NCBI GenBank assembly: GCA_033557465.1
Contig: CM066033.1
Location: 1,307,797,519 to 1,307,861,518 of the forward strand
Direction of reading: 5' to 3'
Source of the DNA: Ichthyophis bannanicus
Lineage: Eukaryota > Chordata > Amphibia > Gymnophiona > Ichthyophiidae
DNA: 64,000 bases
In this document: positions 9,873 through 21,710 of the stretch, piece after piece
How positions within the stretch are numbered: the stretch's first letter is position 1
Layout: the number at the start of each line of letters is the position of its first letter
The notes under the pieces: model-generated
Seen by the model: only the letters and a program-made list of their open reading frames with translations
Told to the model about the DNA's origin: nothing
Databases searched by the model: none
Translations under genes and position numbers: made by a program

Positions 9873-12575
9873 AGCATAAGAACATAAGATATGCCATACT
9901 GGGTCAGACCAAGGTCCATCAAGCCAAGTATCCTGTTTCCAACAGTGGCCAATCTAGGTCATACGTACCTAGCAGTATCCCCAAGAGACACAGGTTCCAC
10001 AATGCTTGTATTGGGTCAAGCATTGATATCCTGGGTCCCTTTTTAATAATGGTTTATGGACCTTTCCTCCAGGAACTTGTCCAAACCTTTTTTAAACCCA
10101 GCTACACTAACAGCATTTACTACATCCTCCAGTAACAAATTCCAGAGTTTGATTACACTAAGTGAAAAAATATTTTCTCTTATTTGTCTTAGTTTATCCT
10201 GTAGCTTCATTACATGTCTCCTAGTCTTTCTATATTCTGATAGCGTAAACAATTGATCTATGTTTACCTGTTCCACTCCATTCATTAATTTATAGACCTC
10301 TATCATATCTCCCCTCAGCCGTCTCTTTTCCAGGTTGAAGAGCCTTAACCTTTGTAGCCTCTCTTCATAGGAGAAGCCTTCCATCCCCTTTACCATTTTG
10401 GTGGCTCTTCTCTGTACCTTTTCTAATAATGCTACATCCTTTTTAAGATATGGCGACCAGAATTGCACACTATATTCAAGGTGCGGTCGTATCATGGAAC
10501 AATACAGAGGCATTATAATACCCTTTGTTTTATTTTCCATTCCTTTCCTTATGATACCTAGCATTCTATTTGCTTTCTTGGCCGCCGCTGCACACTGGGC
10601 GGAGGGTTTTAACATGGTATCCACAATGACGCCTAAATCTTTTTCCTGGGTGGTGGTTCCCAATGTGGAACCTTGCATTGTGTAACCATAGTGTGGGTTG
10701 TTCTTTCCTAGGTGCAAAACTTTGCAGTTGTCCACATTAAATTTCATCTGCCATTTGATTGCCCAGTCTTTCAATTTATCCAGATCCTTCTGCAGTTTTC
10801 CGCAATCCCCTTGGGTTTTAACAACTTTAAACAGTTTTGTGTTATCTGCAAATTTGATAACCTCACTAGTTATTCCCTTTTCCGGGTCATTTATGAATAT
10901 GTCAAAAAGCAGCGGACACAGTACAGATCCCTGGGGTACTCCACTATTCACCTTTTTCCATTGGGAAAATTGGCCATTTAGCCCTACCCTCTGCTTTCTG
11001 TCTTTTAACCAGTTCCCGATCCACAATAGTACACTACCTCCTATCCCATGACTTTTTAGTTTTGCCAAATGTCTCTGATGAGGGACCTTGTCAAAGGCTT
11101 TCTGAAAGTCCAGATACAGTATATCAACCGACTCACCTTTGTCTACCTGTTTATTCACACCTTCAAAAAAACAAAACAGATTAGTAAGACAAGATCTTCC
11201 TTGTCTAAAGCCATGTTGGCTGTCTTCCATTAGGCCATGACTGTCTACATGCTAAATAATTTTGTTTTTTATGATGGTTTCTACCATTTTTCCCAGTACT
11301 GACGTCAGGCTCACTGGTTTGTAGTTTCCCAGATCCCTGGAACCCTTTTAAAAAATTGGCGTTACATTGGCGATCCTCCAATCTTCAGGTATTACAGATG
11401 ATTTTAATGAAAGTTCACAGATTACTAATAACAGGTCTGCAATCTCATATTTCAGTTCTTTCAACACCCTTGGATGTATACCATCTGGTCCAGGCGATTT
11501 GCTACTATTCAATTTATCAAATAGTTGTAATACATCTTCCCGGTGTAGCGATATTTCTCTTAATTCCTCTGCAGTATCACCTTTAAATACTTCAGTCTTG
11601 GGTAACATCCCTACATCTTCCTCAGTAAAAACAGAGGCAAAGAATTCATTCAGTCTCTCCGCTATATGCTTGTCTCCTCTTACTGCCCCTTCTACCCCTC
11701 TATCATCTAACGGTCCAATTGACTCTCTCACAGGCTTTTTGCTATGATGTACTTGAAAAAGTCTATTTCGCATTTTTGCTTCCATAGCAAGTTTCTTCTC
11801 AAATTCTTGCTTTGCCTGCCTTATCAATGCTTTGCATTTAACTTGCCAGTGCTTGTGCTGTTTCCAGTTTTTGTCGTTTGGCTTTTTTTTCCATTTCCTG
11901 AAAGAAGCTTTTTTGGCAGCAACAGCCTCTCTGACCTTACCTTTAAACCATGCTGGCAGTTTTTTGGACTTTCTTCCACTTTTCTTAATGCGTGGAATAC
12001 AGCTGGTCTGGGCTTCCAAGATAGTATTTTTAAACAACACCCAAACTTGATGTAAGTCTTTAACCTTTGCAACCGCTCCTTTTAGTTTTTTCTTAACTAT
12101 TTTCCTCTTTTTATCATAGTTTCCCTTTCGAAAGTTAAAAGGTAGTACTGTGGATTTCCTTACTTTCCCTCCTCCACTAATTAAATCAAACGCTATCATG
12201 CTATGATCACTATTGCCAAGTGGCCCCAACACCCTTATCTCCTGCACCAGATCTGGTGTTCCACTAAGGACTAGGTCCAATATGGCTTCCCCTCTGGTCG
12301 GTTCATGAACCAGCTGCTCCAAGAAGTAGTCATTTATTTCATCTAGGAACTTTATCTCCCTAGCATGTCCTGCTGTGACACTGACCCAGTCGATACCGGG
12401 GTAATTGAAATCACCCATTATTATTACTGTGCTGTGAATTTTGTTGGCTTCCTTGATTTCTTTGAGCATTTCATCATTCATTTGTTCATTCTGGCCAGGA
12501 GGTTGATAGTAAACCCCCACTGCCATCACCTTCCCCTTCATACATGGAATTTCAATCCATACAGATTCTACAGCG
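9873..12575 (-). mobile_element. CR1 family II LINE, 5'-truncated, inserted in DIRS D pol tail
   Basis: The 3' end is at 9873 (minus-strand tail cttatgttcttatg) and the element runs to about 12575, inside the endonuclease domain. It keeps the last two thirds of the endonuclease (GDFNYPGIDW, SDHSMIAFDL) and the whole RT. Its length is about 2.7 kb compared with about 4.1 kb for the full-length relative at 29847-33965. Flanking DIRS codons are contiguous across the insertion. Confidence 0.85.
10043..12575 (-). pseudogene. CR1 family II ORF2 (EN part plus RT), broken
   Basis: From 12575 to 11348 one frame covers endonuclease motifs GDFNYPGIDWVS, EPTRGEAILDLVLSG and SDHSMIAFD, the linker, and the RT start (KSPGPDGIHPRVLKELK, WRIANVTPIF). 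From 11230 to 10043 another frame covers FRQGRSCLTNL, VYLDFQKAFD-type motif A (here LYLDFQKAFDKVPH), SGVPQGSVL and KFADNTKLF. The catalytic FADD box has Asn instead of the second Asp. A short gap with stops at 11231-11347 separates the two parts. The C-terminus ends ERSINHY. Reverse transcriptase activity is not expected. Confidence 0.85.
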
Positions 12576-12577
12576 GA

Positions 12578-12965
12578 AACCAGGGTTGCCCGGGCCACCG
12601 GGAGGCTACCAGAATCAGTGATGCCCTGTCGCGCTGGACCTTGAAGAGGGTCTTGACTATCAGTGGTGTCGGCGGGAAGGCGTAAAGGAGACCTTCCATC
12701 CATTGGATGAGGAACGCATCCGCCACCATCCGGGATGGGTGCGGCTAGCAGAAGTGAGGCAACTGCGTGCTGTCCGGGCTGGTGAACAGGTCCAATAGGG
12801 GGACGCCCCAGAGTTAGAAAAGCCGGGAGGCCACTCTGGGGTCTAGGTGCCACTTGTGTGGCTGGAGGACTCTGCTCAGCCTGTCCCGGCACAGGAGGTA
12901 GACCGCCAGCAGGAACATCCCTTTGCGTTTCGCATATGAGGAGAGGGCTACTGCCTCCTGGCAGA
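12578..12965 (-). pseudogene. DIRS D RNase H end and methyltransferase-like tail
   Basis: The frame reads FLLAVYLLCRDRLSRVLQPH (the last RNase H block, compare AVYLPGIQNSWADRLSRVL in C1), then LYAFPPTPLIVKTLFKVQRD and LILVASRWPGQPW, the conserved tail that follows RNase H in DIRS. It stops at the LINE junction and resumes at 9872. A different frame across the same DNA is open and fuses to the LINE frame (see the findings). Confidence 0.75.
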
Positions 12966-13858
12966 GGGAGTACGATCCCAGTCAGATTCAAAGTCAGAGA
13001 AAGAATACAAGGCTCCATGGCTCCCGTGGTCGGGCCCTGAGCCTGAAGGCCTGAGACCCCCGGGGGAACTGTGGTCCGAGCCGGGGAGGACAGGTGACTC
13101 GAGGAACGTGACCGCGACCTCATCTGATGCGTCTCTCGAGACGAGTGGTGCTCAAGGATCGGCTCGATGACTGGGTTGCCCCCGAGGTTGAGGGTCTGTA
13201 TGTCAGGGCGGATGAGCCGGAGGAACTCGATATAAGTGCCTGCTGCTGTGCCAGGAGGGCAGTGATACTGCACTCCAAGGCCACCATTCTGGTCTCCATG
13301 CCAGATGGCTCTGCAGCCTTCAACACGGGCACCGATGGCTTCGGGCCCTGCATCGGTTCCGTCGAGGAGGAGTCCTCAAGCAGGATGGCCTCGGGGGTCC
13401 GAGGCAGGTCACCCGATGCTGACAACTCCTTCCAGGGCAGCTTGTGAGGCCGTTCCCACTCTGACTCCATGACTCATGCCCAGGGACTGCAGTGCTTGAT
13501 GTGAGATTTGCCCACTTTTCCAGACTTGTCCTCCAAGGCGGACTTTGAGGTCTTCGAGCTCTTCTTGCGTTCCACCTCCAGGGAGTTCCTCTTGGAGAAG
13601 CCATGGCCACGGGACTCTGAGGCAGCCTGGTGCAGAGTCTGATCTATGGAAGAACTTTTACTGCTGCAGCTGGCGGCTCTCGATGGCCTTTGTGGACATG
13701 GACTTATAAAGGACGCAGCCTGAGTTGTTGTGGTCCGGCCCAAGGCAATGGAGGCAGCAGTCATGTAGGTTGGTGAGGGACATCATCTTACTGCACCAAT
13801 CACACTTTTTGAAACCACTGGAGGCCATGGAGAAAAACGGGTCCTTGAACCTGGGCAA
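12966..13858 (-). pseudogene. DIRS D gag, truncated by internal deletion
   Basis: The start at 13828 reads MASSGFKKCDWCSKMMSL then HDCCLHCLGPDHNNSGC, the N-terminal Cys/His cluster typical of these DIRS gags (compare FKKCTNCSDTISVTDTHEWC in C1). Further downstream the frame breaks several times and the C-terminal gag block is gone because of the deletion into RNase H. Gag would package element RNA; the cluster is probably a zinc-binding fold, by analogy only. Confidence 0.7.
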
Positions 13859-14084
13859 GGGTCCGAGGCCTACTGGCTAAAATGGGTGCGAAGTGCCATT
13901 CGAGGGAGACCTCAAGAAAAAAGAAGAAAACAAACTTGTGGAGCGATGCTGAGGCAAGCTGGCTAGGGGGCAGGAAGAGGAACCGGTATGCATACCGGAA
14001 AGGAACATTTTTAAGACAAAAAGAAACCCCTTTTCCGGAGAAACTCGATAGACGTCTGGTAGGCTCCATGCAAAAAAGGAGAAT

Positions 14085-14226
14085 GAAGCAAGATGGCACC
14101 CTTAGGCGGGAAGGGGACCATGCATGCATGGTGCATATCCCAAAGGCTTTCTTTGAAAGCTGGGAAGATGCTTCTGCGCAAGTGTCACCCATACGTGAGG
14201 ACTGATTTCCTGCTTGCTTCCGGAGA
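14085..14226. repeat. DIRS D right terminal repeat
   Basis: An inverted counterpart of 6895-7010: it carries agctgggaagatgcttctgc and cccatacgtgaggactgatt and ends at ttgcttccggaga. It marks the outer 5' end of the minus-strand element. Confidence 0.7.
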
Positions 14227-14765
14227 ATGGTTGAATTGTATAATTAGTTTATGCTATTCTGCGTCATTTATATGTTTTTCCCTCCTGATTGTTGTTGTTA
14301 TTTTTTTTTTATTTTTTACCTTGGGTTATTTACCACATAAATGCAAACTTTGTTTTTGTCATTAGCGGTATAACAAATGGTCTAAAATAAGTAAATAAAT
14401 TTGTTCTGAAGCACATTTAATTTTCATTAACTTTAATCCTTTACCTTTAGTTTCTCCCTCCCTTTTGTTTCTCTGTATTATGTTCTTTTTTTGTTTGTTA
14501 TTTTTTTCTCCTGCTGGAACGATCATTGTACAATTCATTCAGTCTCCTTTTTTGGCTTTTTTTTTGGGATCTTTGTCTTTCTGGGATTGCTTATTTTAAT
14601 GTACTATAAAATCTGAAATGGAATACTATCAACCACCATTCTGAAATATTATTTTGAATGGAGGTATGTGAAATACTTTCAAATAAAATAAGTTGTTGGA
14701 TATTTCTAAAACTGTTTCATTAACGTAGAAAGTATGAAGTATATTGTGTAGATTACCGAAACAAA
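14227..14765. other. Unassigned T-rich interval between DIRS D and B
   Basis: About 540 bp of AT-rich sequence with T tracts. I see no open frame of note, no repeats shared with the rest of the window and no RNA gene. Confidence 0.5.
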
Positions 14766-15352
14766 ATGGAAATTACACTTACCTGGTAATTGATGTTCCT
14801 TGAGGGAGTACAGTTCAGTCCTCCACCACTGGGTAGTGCACCTCCTCCTGCAACATGGAGACTGGACAAGTCAAACTTGTGACATCACCGGGTATATCCT
14901 GCTGGTCTTCTCCCATGATCCCCCAGTGACCTACTGTCAAAGCAGACTCAAAGGAGAAAACAAACAACCAGTTAAAGTACTAAATACAAAGCTATGCTCA
15001 AAACTTCAACTTTAAAATCACAGGGCCCCAAAAAGAAAGGCCGAAAACACCCTCCTCCGTGCCCCTGTCCCCCTGCGCACCAAACAGCGGAAGACAGAGA
15101 GCTAGAAGGAAGGAGAACTAAGGAAGAGTATAGGCAGAAAAGGTTGCTCTCGCGATTACCTGCCAATCAGAGCCCGTTGCCGACTCTAGGATCCGAAAGC
15201 ATACTCGGAACTGACGCCTCGCGTCTGAAACATCCATCCCCAGGCGGGAATGAGGACTGAACTGTACTCCCTCAAGGAACATCAATTACCAGGTAAGTGT
15301 AATTTCCATTTCCTTATCGGTCCTACAGTTCAGTCCTCCACCACTGGGATGT
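14766..15352. repeat. DIRS B left terminal repeat (14766-14945) and ICR (15252-15352)
   Basis: The ICR reads ctccctcaaggaacatcaat, then accaggtaagtgtaatttcc, then ccttatcggtcctacagttc. The first two parts are the reverse complement of the left terminus and the last is that of the right terminus. This is the clearest example in the window of an ICR copying the joined ends. Confidence 0.8.
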
Positions 15353-18300
15353 ACCAGAGCAGTAATCATTGGGAGGGACCTATCCAGTTGGCTCGGCACC
15401 TAAACGAACAGAGCAGGCACCGATCCCAGCCCGCTCCTCACGTCAACAGGCGGTAAGCCAACCAGGAAGACACGACTGAGAGCCCACTTGGATCCTCTTC
15501 ACTGGTGAAAACAGCACAGAACTCTGCCCCAAGCAGCGCTAGTGCTTCATAAAGACAAACTCGCCATCGCAAACACACTGAACGCCCTAGAAACAGACCT
15601 ACTGAGAAGGCTACCGGAGCTCCGCCTGAAAAATCCGCTTGAGCTCCCCCTTGGCTCTCGACCCCACCAGGGTGTCAAGTGTTAGCAACCGCTGCTCTCC
15701 CGCAAAACCCGCCTCCACGGAGGGACAGGCAGCGAAGAGACCTCCCAGAAAGCGACAGAACCTCACCTAAGGTCCAAGGAACGCAGGTTACAAGCAAAGT
15801 GTTCTTGCGTAAGTCCCAAACCGACAACTAAACAGGCACAGCCGGATTCCACGAGGGAGAACGGAACCGAGGTCCATCCAGACAGAGATGGGAAGCAAAA
15901 TGAGGGAAATGGAAAAACCACCAGCGTCAAACACCCTATTTGTCACACCTCTTAAGGGCTTTATTCTTTGCAACACAAAGTAGCTCTACAGCTATGTCCT
16001 GGACCAGTTGGAGTCTTTTTAATTGAGAATGTGGAATGCAGCTAAGCAATGAGTTGCAATAAACCAAGCGTGATCCACCAAGGGCATATAAGAGGGTGTC
16101 AAGTGCCCTAGAGTCCAGCGTTGTTTCAGAAGATGTGGAGTCTTACATGGTGTGACAAAAAAGAAAGGAGATTCTGGTAGCCACGCCCATGACGCAATGC
16201 CAGTAGGCCAACTGCTTACATCACCTGGATATGCCCTCCGGAATTGGAGGAACCATGCAGAAGTAGCAATCGCCAACATGATCCATGGGCCCTCTCCAGA
16301 TCATTGGAACCGCAAAAGACTTTGATGGTCTTTTCCCATCCATCCACAGCCTGAGATCTGCTACACATGTATTGCAGCATATGTGTGGCGCCTAGCTTTT
16401 ATCCTGATCTTTTATTCTGCAGCCAAAATATAAATTGTAGGCTTTCTGAACCGCCACAGTCATATGCCATTTTTGTGATGTAAAAGTCACATCACCACAA
16501 CTAGAGCAGAAAATACCTGCATGATTAACACCAGGACGAGGAATCGCCAAATATGCTGTGAGTGACCTATCGGTATAAAATAAATATGTGGTTTTTTTTT
16601 TTTGTTTTTTTGTTTTTACTGTCAAGCGAGGCAAATTCAAGTAGTGACTGCATCAACTGGTTTTGGACAGTTATTTCGATTGGTTGCAAGTAAAGATTAT
16701 GCAAGCTCACGCAAATGTTGCAGAATACACTGGTAATGGTCCCCACTGACTAATGAAGAGCACATATCTTAGCAACCAGACCCAGTCGGCCATTTTCACT
16801 ATGACCTCTGAAAAGCATAGAATGGACCGGGCCACGGCCCCGTACCAATGCGTCGACGCTATCCAGTAGCCTCATATGTCCTCTGCTAAACATCGACCCG
16901 TCGCCGCAGACTGACAGGTCGCCATGAGGTCCAATATGGGCTGACCGCATCTGAGCACACGCGGCGCGCACACCGTCTGATGCAATCTCACTCCTCCGGC
17001 AAACACTCGGACCCCGCTAAGGACATTCGCCACCACAGTGTCCCCACCGAAACGCAGGCCGCCAAGGCTTCAATCGCGCACGCTGTCCCTTCGCTCGGGC
17101 CACCCTGACCACCCGACCGACTCCACCCTGCCGATTGAAATAGGCCACCATCCCAGAGATCTCAGACAGCACCTACAGCGCTCGATCCGCTACCGTGTCC
17201 GTGAATGCCTGCCACGGCTGACGTACCGCGTACCGTTCCAGTCAGACGATGGAACACTGGGCGTGCTGCGTACACTAAAACGCCTTGTACATAAAGGATC
17301 CCCAAAATGTAGCTGAGTCTAACCACGCTCCGGCCAAGCTCCTGGGACAGAACCTTATAAAAAAGAATTAGGAAGGCTTTCCTGTTTGATTATTCTTTTT
17401 TTTTTTTTTTTCCTTTTTACAACTCCATAAGGGCCACAAGGCACACAACCGAACAGGGCATTGTCCAGAGAACGCAAGGCCCCTCCTCCAGGCTGACTCC
17501 ACAGCCTAAACCGGCAGTCACCTTGGCTGATGCCGAGCAGCGCGGAAGCCAACTTGTAAGCCCAGCATATGAAGTATGCCTACTAGTTCAGCATTCCACA
17601 ATGGAGGGACATGTAACCGGACGGCTTTGAATATGAACCTACAGATATCCCGCGCTTGCTCCAAGACAAGCACTGTGCAGCCTACTGGTCTACTCGGAGC
17701 ACCGCCACGACCCGAAGACCTAAACCGGCCAGCAAAAGACGACGTACGCTGGGCCCGAAGGAACCTGGTTGAACGGATCCCAGCACTCCCTGTATCGTTA
17801 GGATCGGAGCCTCCCCCCAAGGACTCAGCCCTGGCTGGAACCGGCTGAGCATAACTCCAGGCCCTGCGGCGAGCCCCCACGAAGAAGTGGGACGCAACGA
17901 TGCCTTGAGGAAAGGGAAGGCCCAATGGGTGAAGCAAGTTGCTAGCTGACCAAGGGAGTAAACCCCACACGCGCACCTCAACGGAAGGTCGGAAGAACCG
18001 AGGATTCTGGTCCCACAGGTGCGCCTGCTAGCCTTTAACAACATACACCTCCGCAGGTACAAAAAACGTAAATTGTGAGCACCTTCAGGGGTAAGGGGAA
18101 TAGACGACAGCCTCCGACTGTTGACCACCTTGTCTTGCACAACAGACAGCAGCACCCCACCAAACAAATGATTGGGAATATATGACCTCAGAACCCCAAG
18201 ACAGAGGTAAAACAGTAGAACGTGCAGTGGACGTGAATTTCCAGATCTGCCAGCCCCCCTGCCCACATTGAGAAGAGGCAGAGAAGAACTGGACCGGCGG

Positions 18301-18957
18301 ATCTGGAGGGGTGCCTCCTGGACAGCCGGGCCACCGAAGGGAAAGCTGATGACTGAGGCCCAAACTCCTCAGAATGGCCCTGTCTTGCATTGGCAACCCC
18401 ATGCAACACCATGACAACCCCGCTCACGATATCCCAAGCGATCTCTGTCATTGCAGCAACAATCACCTGAGCATGAGATCACAGACGGAACACGGACATG
18501 CAGACGCACTCAAGGAGAGTGCACCTAAGAAGTATGAGCCTATCCAACATCCAGCACCACATGTCCAGGTGTCCCACTCCTGTCACCCAAAACACAGGAC
18601 GCTTGAACCTAGGTGACCATCATAGCAAAGACAGGGAGGCCTGACTGCCGCTATCAACCCTTCCAGGACCCTGGAACACTAAGCCCCGGACTGTGCCATC
18701 CAGCAACACTTCTCACGATCCCCAGCAGGGGCCTTTCCCCAGATGGCCCAGATGGGCAGTGTTCCCGCCAAATGGGCAAGCTGCGCTCTGATAACATAGT
18801 GCAGAAAACCAAATCAAAGTGTCTTAACCTAGCTAATGTTTGTCTAATAGTGATCATTCATAATATCAGCCAGGCTCAATCATAACATTAGTATTAATGA
18901 TCTCTAAAGATTGAAGAGTTACTAATGTAACACTAATTGGGTTGTTTTTTTTTTTTA

Positions 18958-19450
18958 AAGAGCTTCAAAGGCGATCTTGGAAACTACAGACCAATGAATC
19001 TGAGTTCAGTGCCAGTTAAATGATAGAACTTGTTCTGAAAAGCAGCACCAAGCTGTCTTTTCAAAGGGTTAATAAACATGTGAGTAAGCCAAATGATATG
19101 TATCTGGATGTTTTAGAAGGTACTTGACAAAGCCCCTTATGAACTTCTCCTGAGGAAGGAGATGATGTGCTATTATAGAATGGGAAATGGATCAAAAACA
19201 GGAACACAATAGGACTAAATGGCCAGTTTTCTCACAGGAGACCCGTAAATAGTGGAATGTCTCGGGATCTGCACTGGAACTGGCATCTGGTAACATCTAC
19301 TGCACTGAAATGATCTGGAAAAGAGATCAGCAAGCATGGCGATCAAATTTGCAGATGGCATAACGACATTTAGAGGCTGTCTGCACAATTTCCAAGCGTA
19401 TAAACATGGAAATAGCATCCTTATGTAAATGACAATTTCAGAAAGGGCTC
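18958..19450 (+). mobile_element. Ancient CR1 RT fragment inside DIRS B
   Basis: Shifted translation gives FKGDLGNYRPMNLSSVPVK, matching GDPGNYRPVSLTSVPGK of CR1-II, then a Tyr-Leu-Asp motif near 19100, then LNGQFSH and a degraded KFADD-type box near 19345 (aaatttgcagatggcataac). Many stops show great age. It lies opposite to most other LINEs here. Confidence 0.6.
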
Positions 19451-20369
19451 AATTTGTAGGTGGTTGTGCCGCCGATGACCCTGAATGGCCAAATCCTAGC
19501 ATGGAAACCTGCTGCTGACAGACGTCGCTAACTGCCAGAAAGCAGACAAAGGTAAAGGCACCCCCCAAGAAGTAAAAACCCAAACCAATCACATTGCATT
19601 CAAAGAACTATAAACTATCATGAAATTAAAAGGAAATTAAAATTAAAAGGAAATTACAATTAGAATTAAAAGTAACAGCAAAAGGAAGTCCTTATCTGGG
19701 TGTAGCCGCGTGGAACAGCGTCATCTGCTCAAACGCGGGGCTGCTCCGCTCTCCGCCACGAGGCCTCAGCCCTGCCGAGAAAATGGCGCCAATCTGAAGC
19801 AGGCCCGTTTGGCGCCAAACACCACAGAGGCGGCAAGAGCTCAGAGCCCCTCCATGCAGACTCAAGAGACTCCCTTGTGGCGTCGGGATGCAGCAGTTAC
19901 CCCGCTGTAGCTGCGGGGTGAAGAGCTGTCCAGACACGCTGCTGCCTCGCGCCACCAGAAGTAGCAGACGCTGCGAGCCCCGGCCCACCGGCTAAAGAAC
20001 CTCGAACAGCCTGAGGCTCCCACCGCGATGGGAATCTGCCGCATGGACACTGCCAAAATGCAGGTGTTCCACAGAGCTCTCCCCCGTACAGTCCTGGGGG
20101 AGAGATCATCACCGGGCACAGAGACCGAAGAATCCCAAGCAGAGAGGCTAGCTGGCAGCGTGAACTTTGAAAAGGGACAGAACCCCCCTTTACACTAAGG
20201 CAGACTAGGTGAAAATAAATAAAGTAAAAGTAAATGAAATTAAATGAAAATGAATTCAATTTACAGGATTACACCTAAAGAAGGGCAAAAGAAATGCAAG
20301 GTAAATCAAATCCTGACTAACTGCTCCTAAACTGCTTCTCAAGTGAGCCCAGCACCTAAGCTCACTACG

Positions 20370-20529
20370 TCCTCATGCTGCATGGAGACTGGACACACTG
20401 GGGGATCATGGGAGAAGACCAGCAGGATATACCCGGTGATGTCACAAGTTTGACTTGTCCAGTCTCCATGTTGCAGGAGGAGGTGCACTACCCAGTGGTG
20501 GACGACTGAACTGTAGGACCGATAAGGAA
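20370..20529. repeat. DIRS B right terminal repeat
   Basis: Inverted copy of 14770-14945, ending gaactgtaggaccgataagg. A few substitutions separate the two copies (for example gacgactgaactg here against cctccaccact on the left copy). Confidence 0.8.
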
Positions 20530-20619
20530 CTCCTACTTTAATGCACGTTGGATTGTATTCATTAGCAGAATGTGAAAAATGTATAAAGATATGAAGACCT
20601 TTACCAGATACTGTAATTT

Positions 20620-21175
20620 TTAAGATAAGGTGACCAAACTGCATACAATACTCAAAGCATTACTATATTCTCGGTTTTATAAAAATACCTTTCCAAATTA
20701 TTTCTAAAATTCTATTTGCTTTTACAGGCAGCACTCTACATCAAATGGAATATCTTGACATATGGTTCATTAACGATTCCATTCTTCTTTTAATGGGTGT
20801 CAACTACTAATAAGGAAGTCAGCAGTGTGCAGACATACAGTAGTTAAGATTATTTTTCCCTATTTGCATCACCTTACACTTACAAAAATCAAATTTTATC
20901 TGACATTTAAATATCTAGTTCTTTAGTCACCAAAGTTCATAGTGGAACTGCTCACAATCTGCTTATGATTTGACTACTTTGAATAACTGTGTGCAATCTA
21001 CAAATACAATCACCTCATTCAATGCTCTCCCCCTTCCTTTCCAGATCATTTCTGACTATATTAAACACTGGCTCCACAACAAATCGCTAGGGAACTCCAC
21101 TATTTTCTTCTCTCCATTAGGAAAACTGATCCTTTAGACCACTTCTGCTTACCAGGTATCTTATAGTCTTAAATA
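20620..21175 (-). mobile_element. Ancient CR1/L3-like RT fragment
   Basis: The plus-strand text resembles the reverse complement of the CR1 RT region seen at 10480-11000, for example ataaggtgaccaaactgcat, cctatttgcatcaccttaca and cacaatctgcttatgatttg, but with many differences. It is much older than families I-III. It lies between DIRS B and the candidate exon. No useful frame remains. Confidence 0.6.
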
Positions 21176-21213
21176 TTACAAAAATAGTTATGTAAATATA
21201 AAACAAACATTAC

Positions 21214-21375
21214 CCTGCTGACTGCTGGTGGATGTCTTCATCTTACGTCTGATTTGTTTATCCCGTTCCAGATTTTCATTTGACATGTTTGCCCTTGTGC
21301 TATGACCGGTGTTGGACTGGCTAAGGCTAGTCAGTACATTCTGGCTCTTGGAATGTTTGCTGGAATTCTCTAGAA
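21214..21375 (-). CDS. Candidate host-gene coding exon (partial gene)
   Basis: A 162-bp open segment on the minus strand is bounded by a plausible acceptor (tttactattgcag ending at 21376) and donor (cagcagg then gtaatg from 21213). Its length is divisible by three and both boundaries are in phase 1, so it could be skipped without a frame change. The encoded 54 residues are hydrophilic and rich in Ser, Asn, Lys and Gln: LENSSKHSKSQNVLTSLS, then SNTGHSTRANMSNENLERD, then KQIRRKMKTSTSSQQ. This composition is unlike the transposon proteins around it. I could not identify the gene. If real, the window is intron of a minus-strand gene. It could also be a chance open segment. Confidence 0.5.
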
Positions 21376-21420
21376 CTGCAATAGTAAATGAACAAAACAT
21401 CCTGAGCATGTCTGAAAGAA

Positions 21421-21710
21421 AAGCAAAGTTACTCACCTGTAGCAGGTGTTCTCTGTGGACAGCTGGATAGGTCTGCACATATGGATGATGTCACCGATGG
21501 AACCCTTGCCTAGGAACCCAACTAAGCTTCTTCCAGAAGCTTTTAGAAGGGTTCTACTGTGCATGCGTGCATCTTCCTGCCTTCTACTGTCGCACCATTT
21601 TCCTCACTTTGTAACTAGCTAAACTAGAAGACAACTTCAGAAGAGGAAGGAGAACACCTGCTTTTTGCGTGGACAAGCAAGATAAGTCCTCACATATGGG
21701 ATTTCATAGC
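21421..21710. repeat. DIRS E left terminal repeat and ICR
   Basis: The terminus reads gttactcacctgtagcaggt; the ICR contains gagaacacctgct and acaagcaagataagtcctca. The DIRS edge lies only about 45 bp from the acceptor of the candidate exon. Confidence 0.65.

Larger units (their letters stand above)
6876..14226 (-). mobile_element. DIRS1-like retrotransposon D, RT-deleted, host to two LINEs
   Basis: The left terminus (6876 on) and right terminus (to 14226) are inverted copies sharing the tcctcacatatggg block and a ctccccagcttt block. The ICR is at 7100-7215. Minus-strand order: gag N-terminus (13828-13000), a jump into the end of RNase H and the methyltransferase-like tail (12960-12578), the tail remainder (9870-9743), then YR (9545-8450). 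The gap at about 12960-13000 removes the RT core and most of RNase H. CR1 copies at 7232-8437 (plus) and 9873-12575 (minus) interrupt it, as does a CR1-III tip at 9537-9700. Confidence 0.8.
14766..20529 (-). mobile_element. DIRS-like element B, termini clear, interior heavily decayed
   Basis: The left terminus (14766-14945) and right terminus (20370-20529) are inverted copies of about 150 bp, sharing for example ccaccactgggtagtgcacc and gtgacatcaccgggtatatc. The ICR is at 15252-15352. The interior, 15353-20369, has no RT, RNase H or YR motif that I can identify; it contains GC-rich stretches (16780-18700, 19690-20120) and an ancient plus-strand CR1. A minus-strand segment near 18190-18466 distantly recalls the gag block with IVSGVVMVLHGVANARQG, but this is weak. 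Orientation is taken from the ICR being near the left end, as in the other copies. Confidence 0.65.

Noticed and set aside
16750..18470. GC-rich frames inside DIRS B, considered as host exons or an RT/RNase H
   Set aside because: No recognisable motif in any frame and the frames are short and overlapping; position between DIRS B termini makes decayed element sequence more likely.
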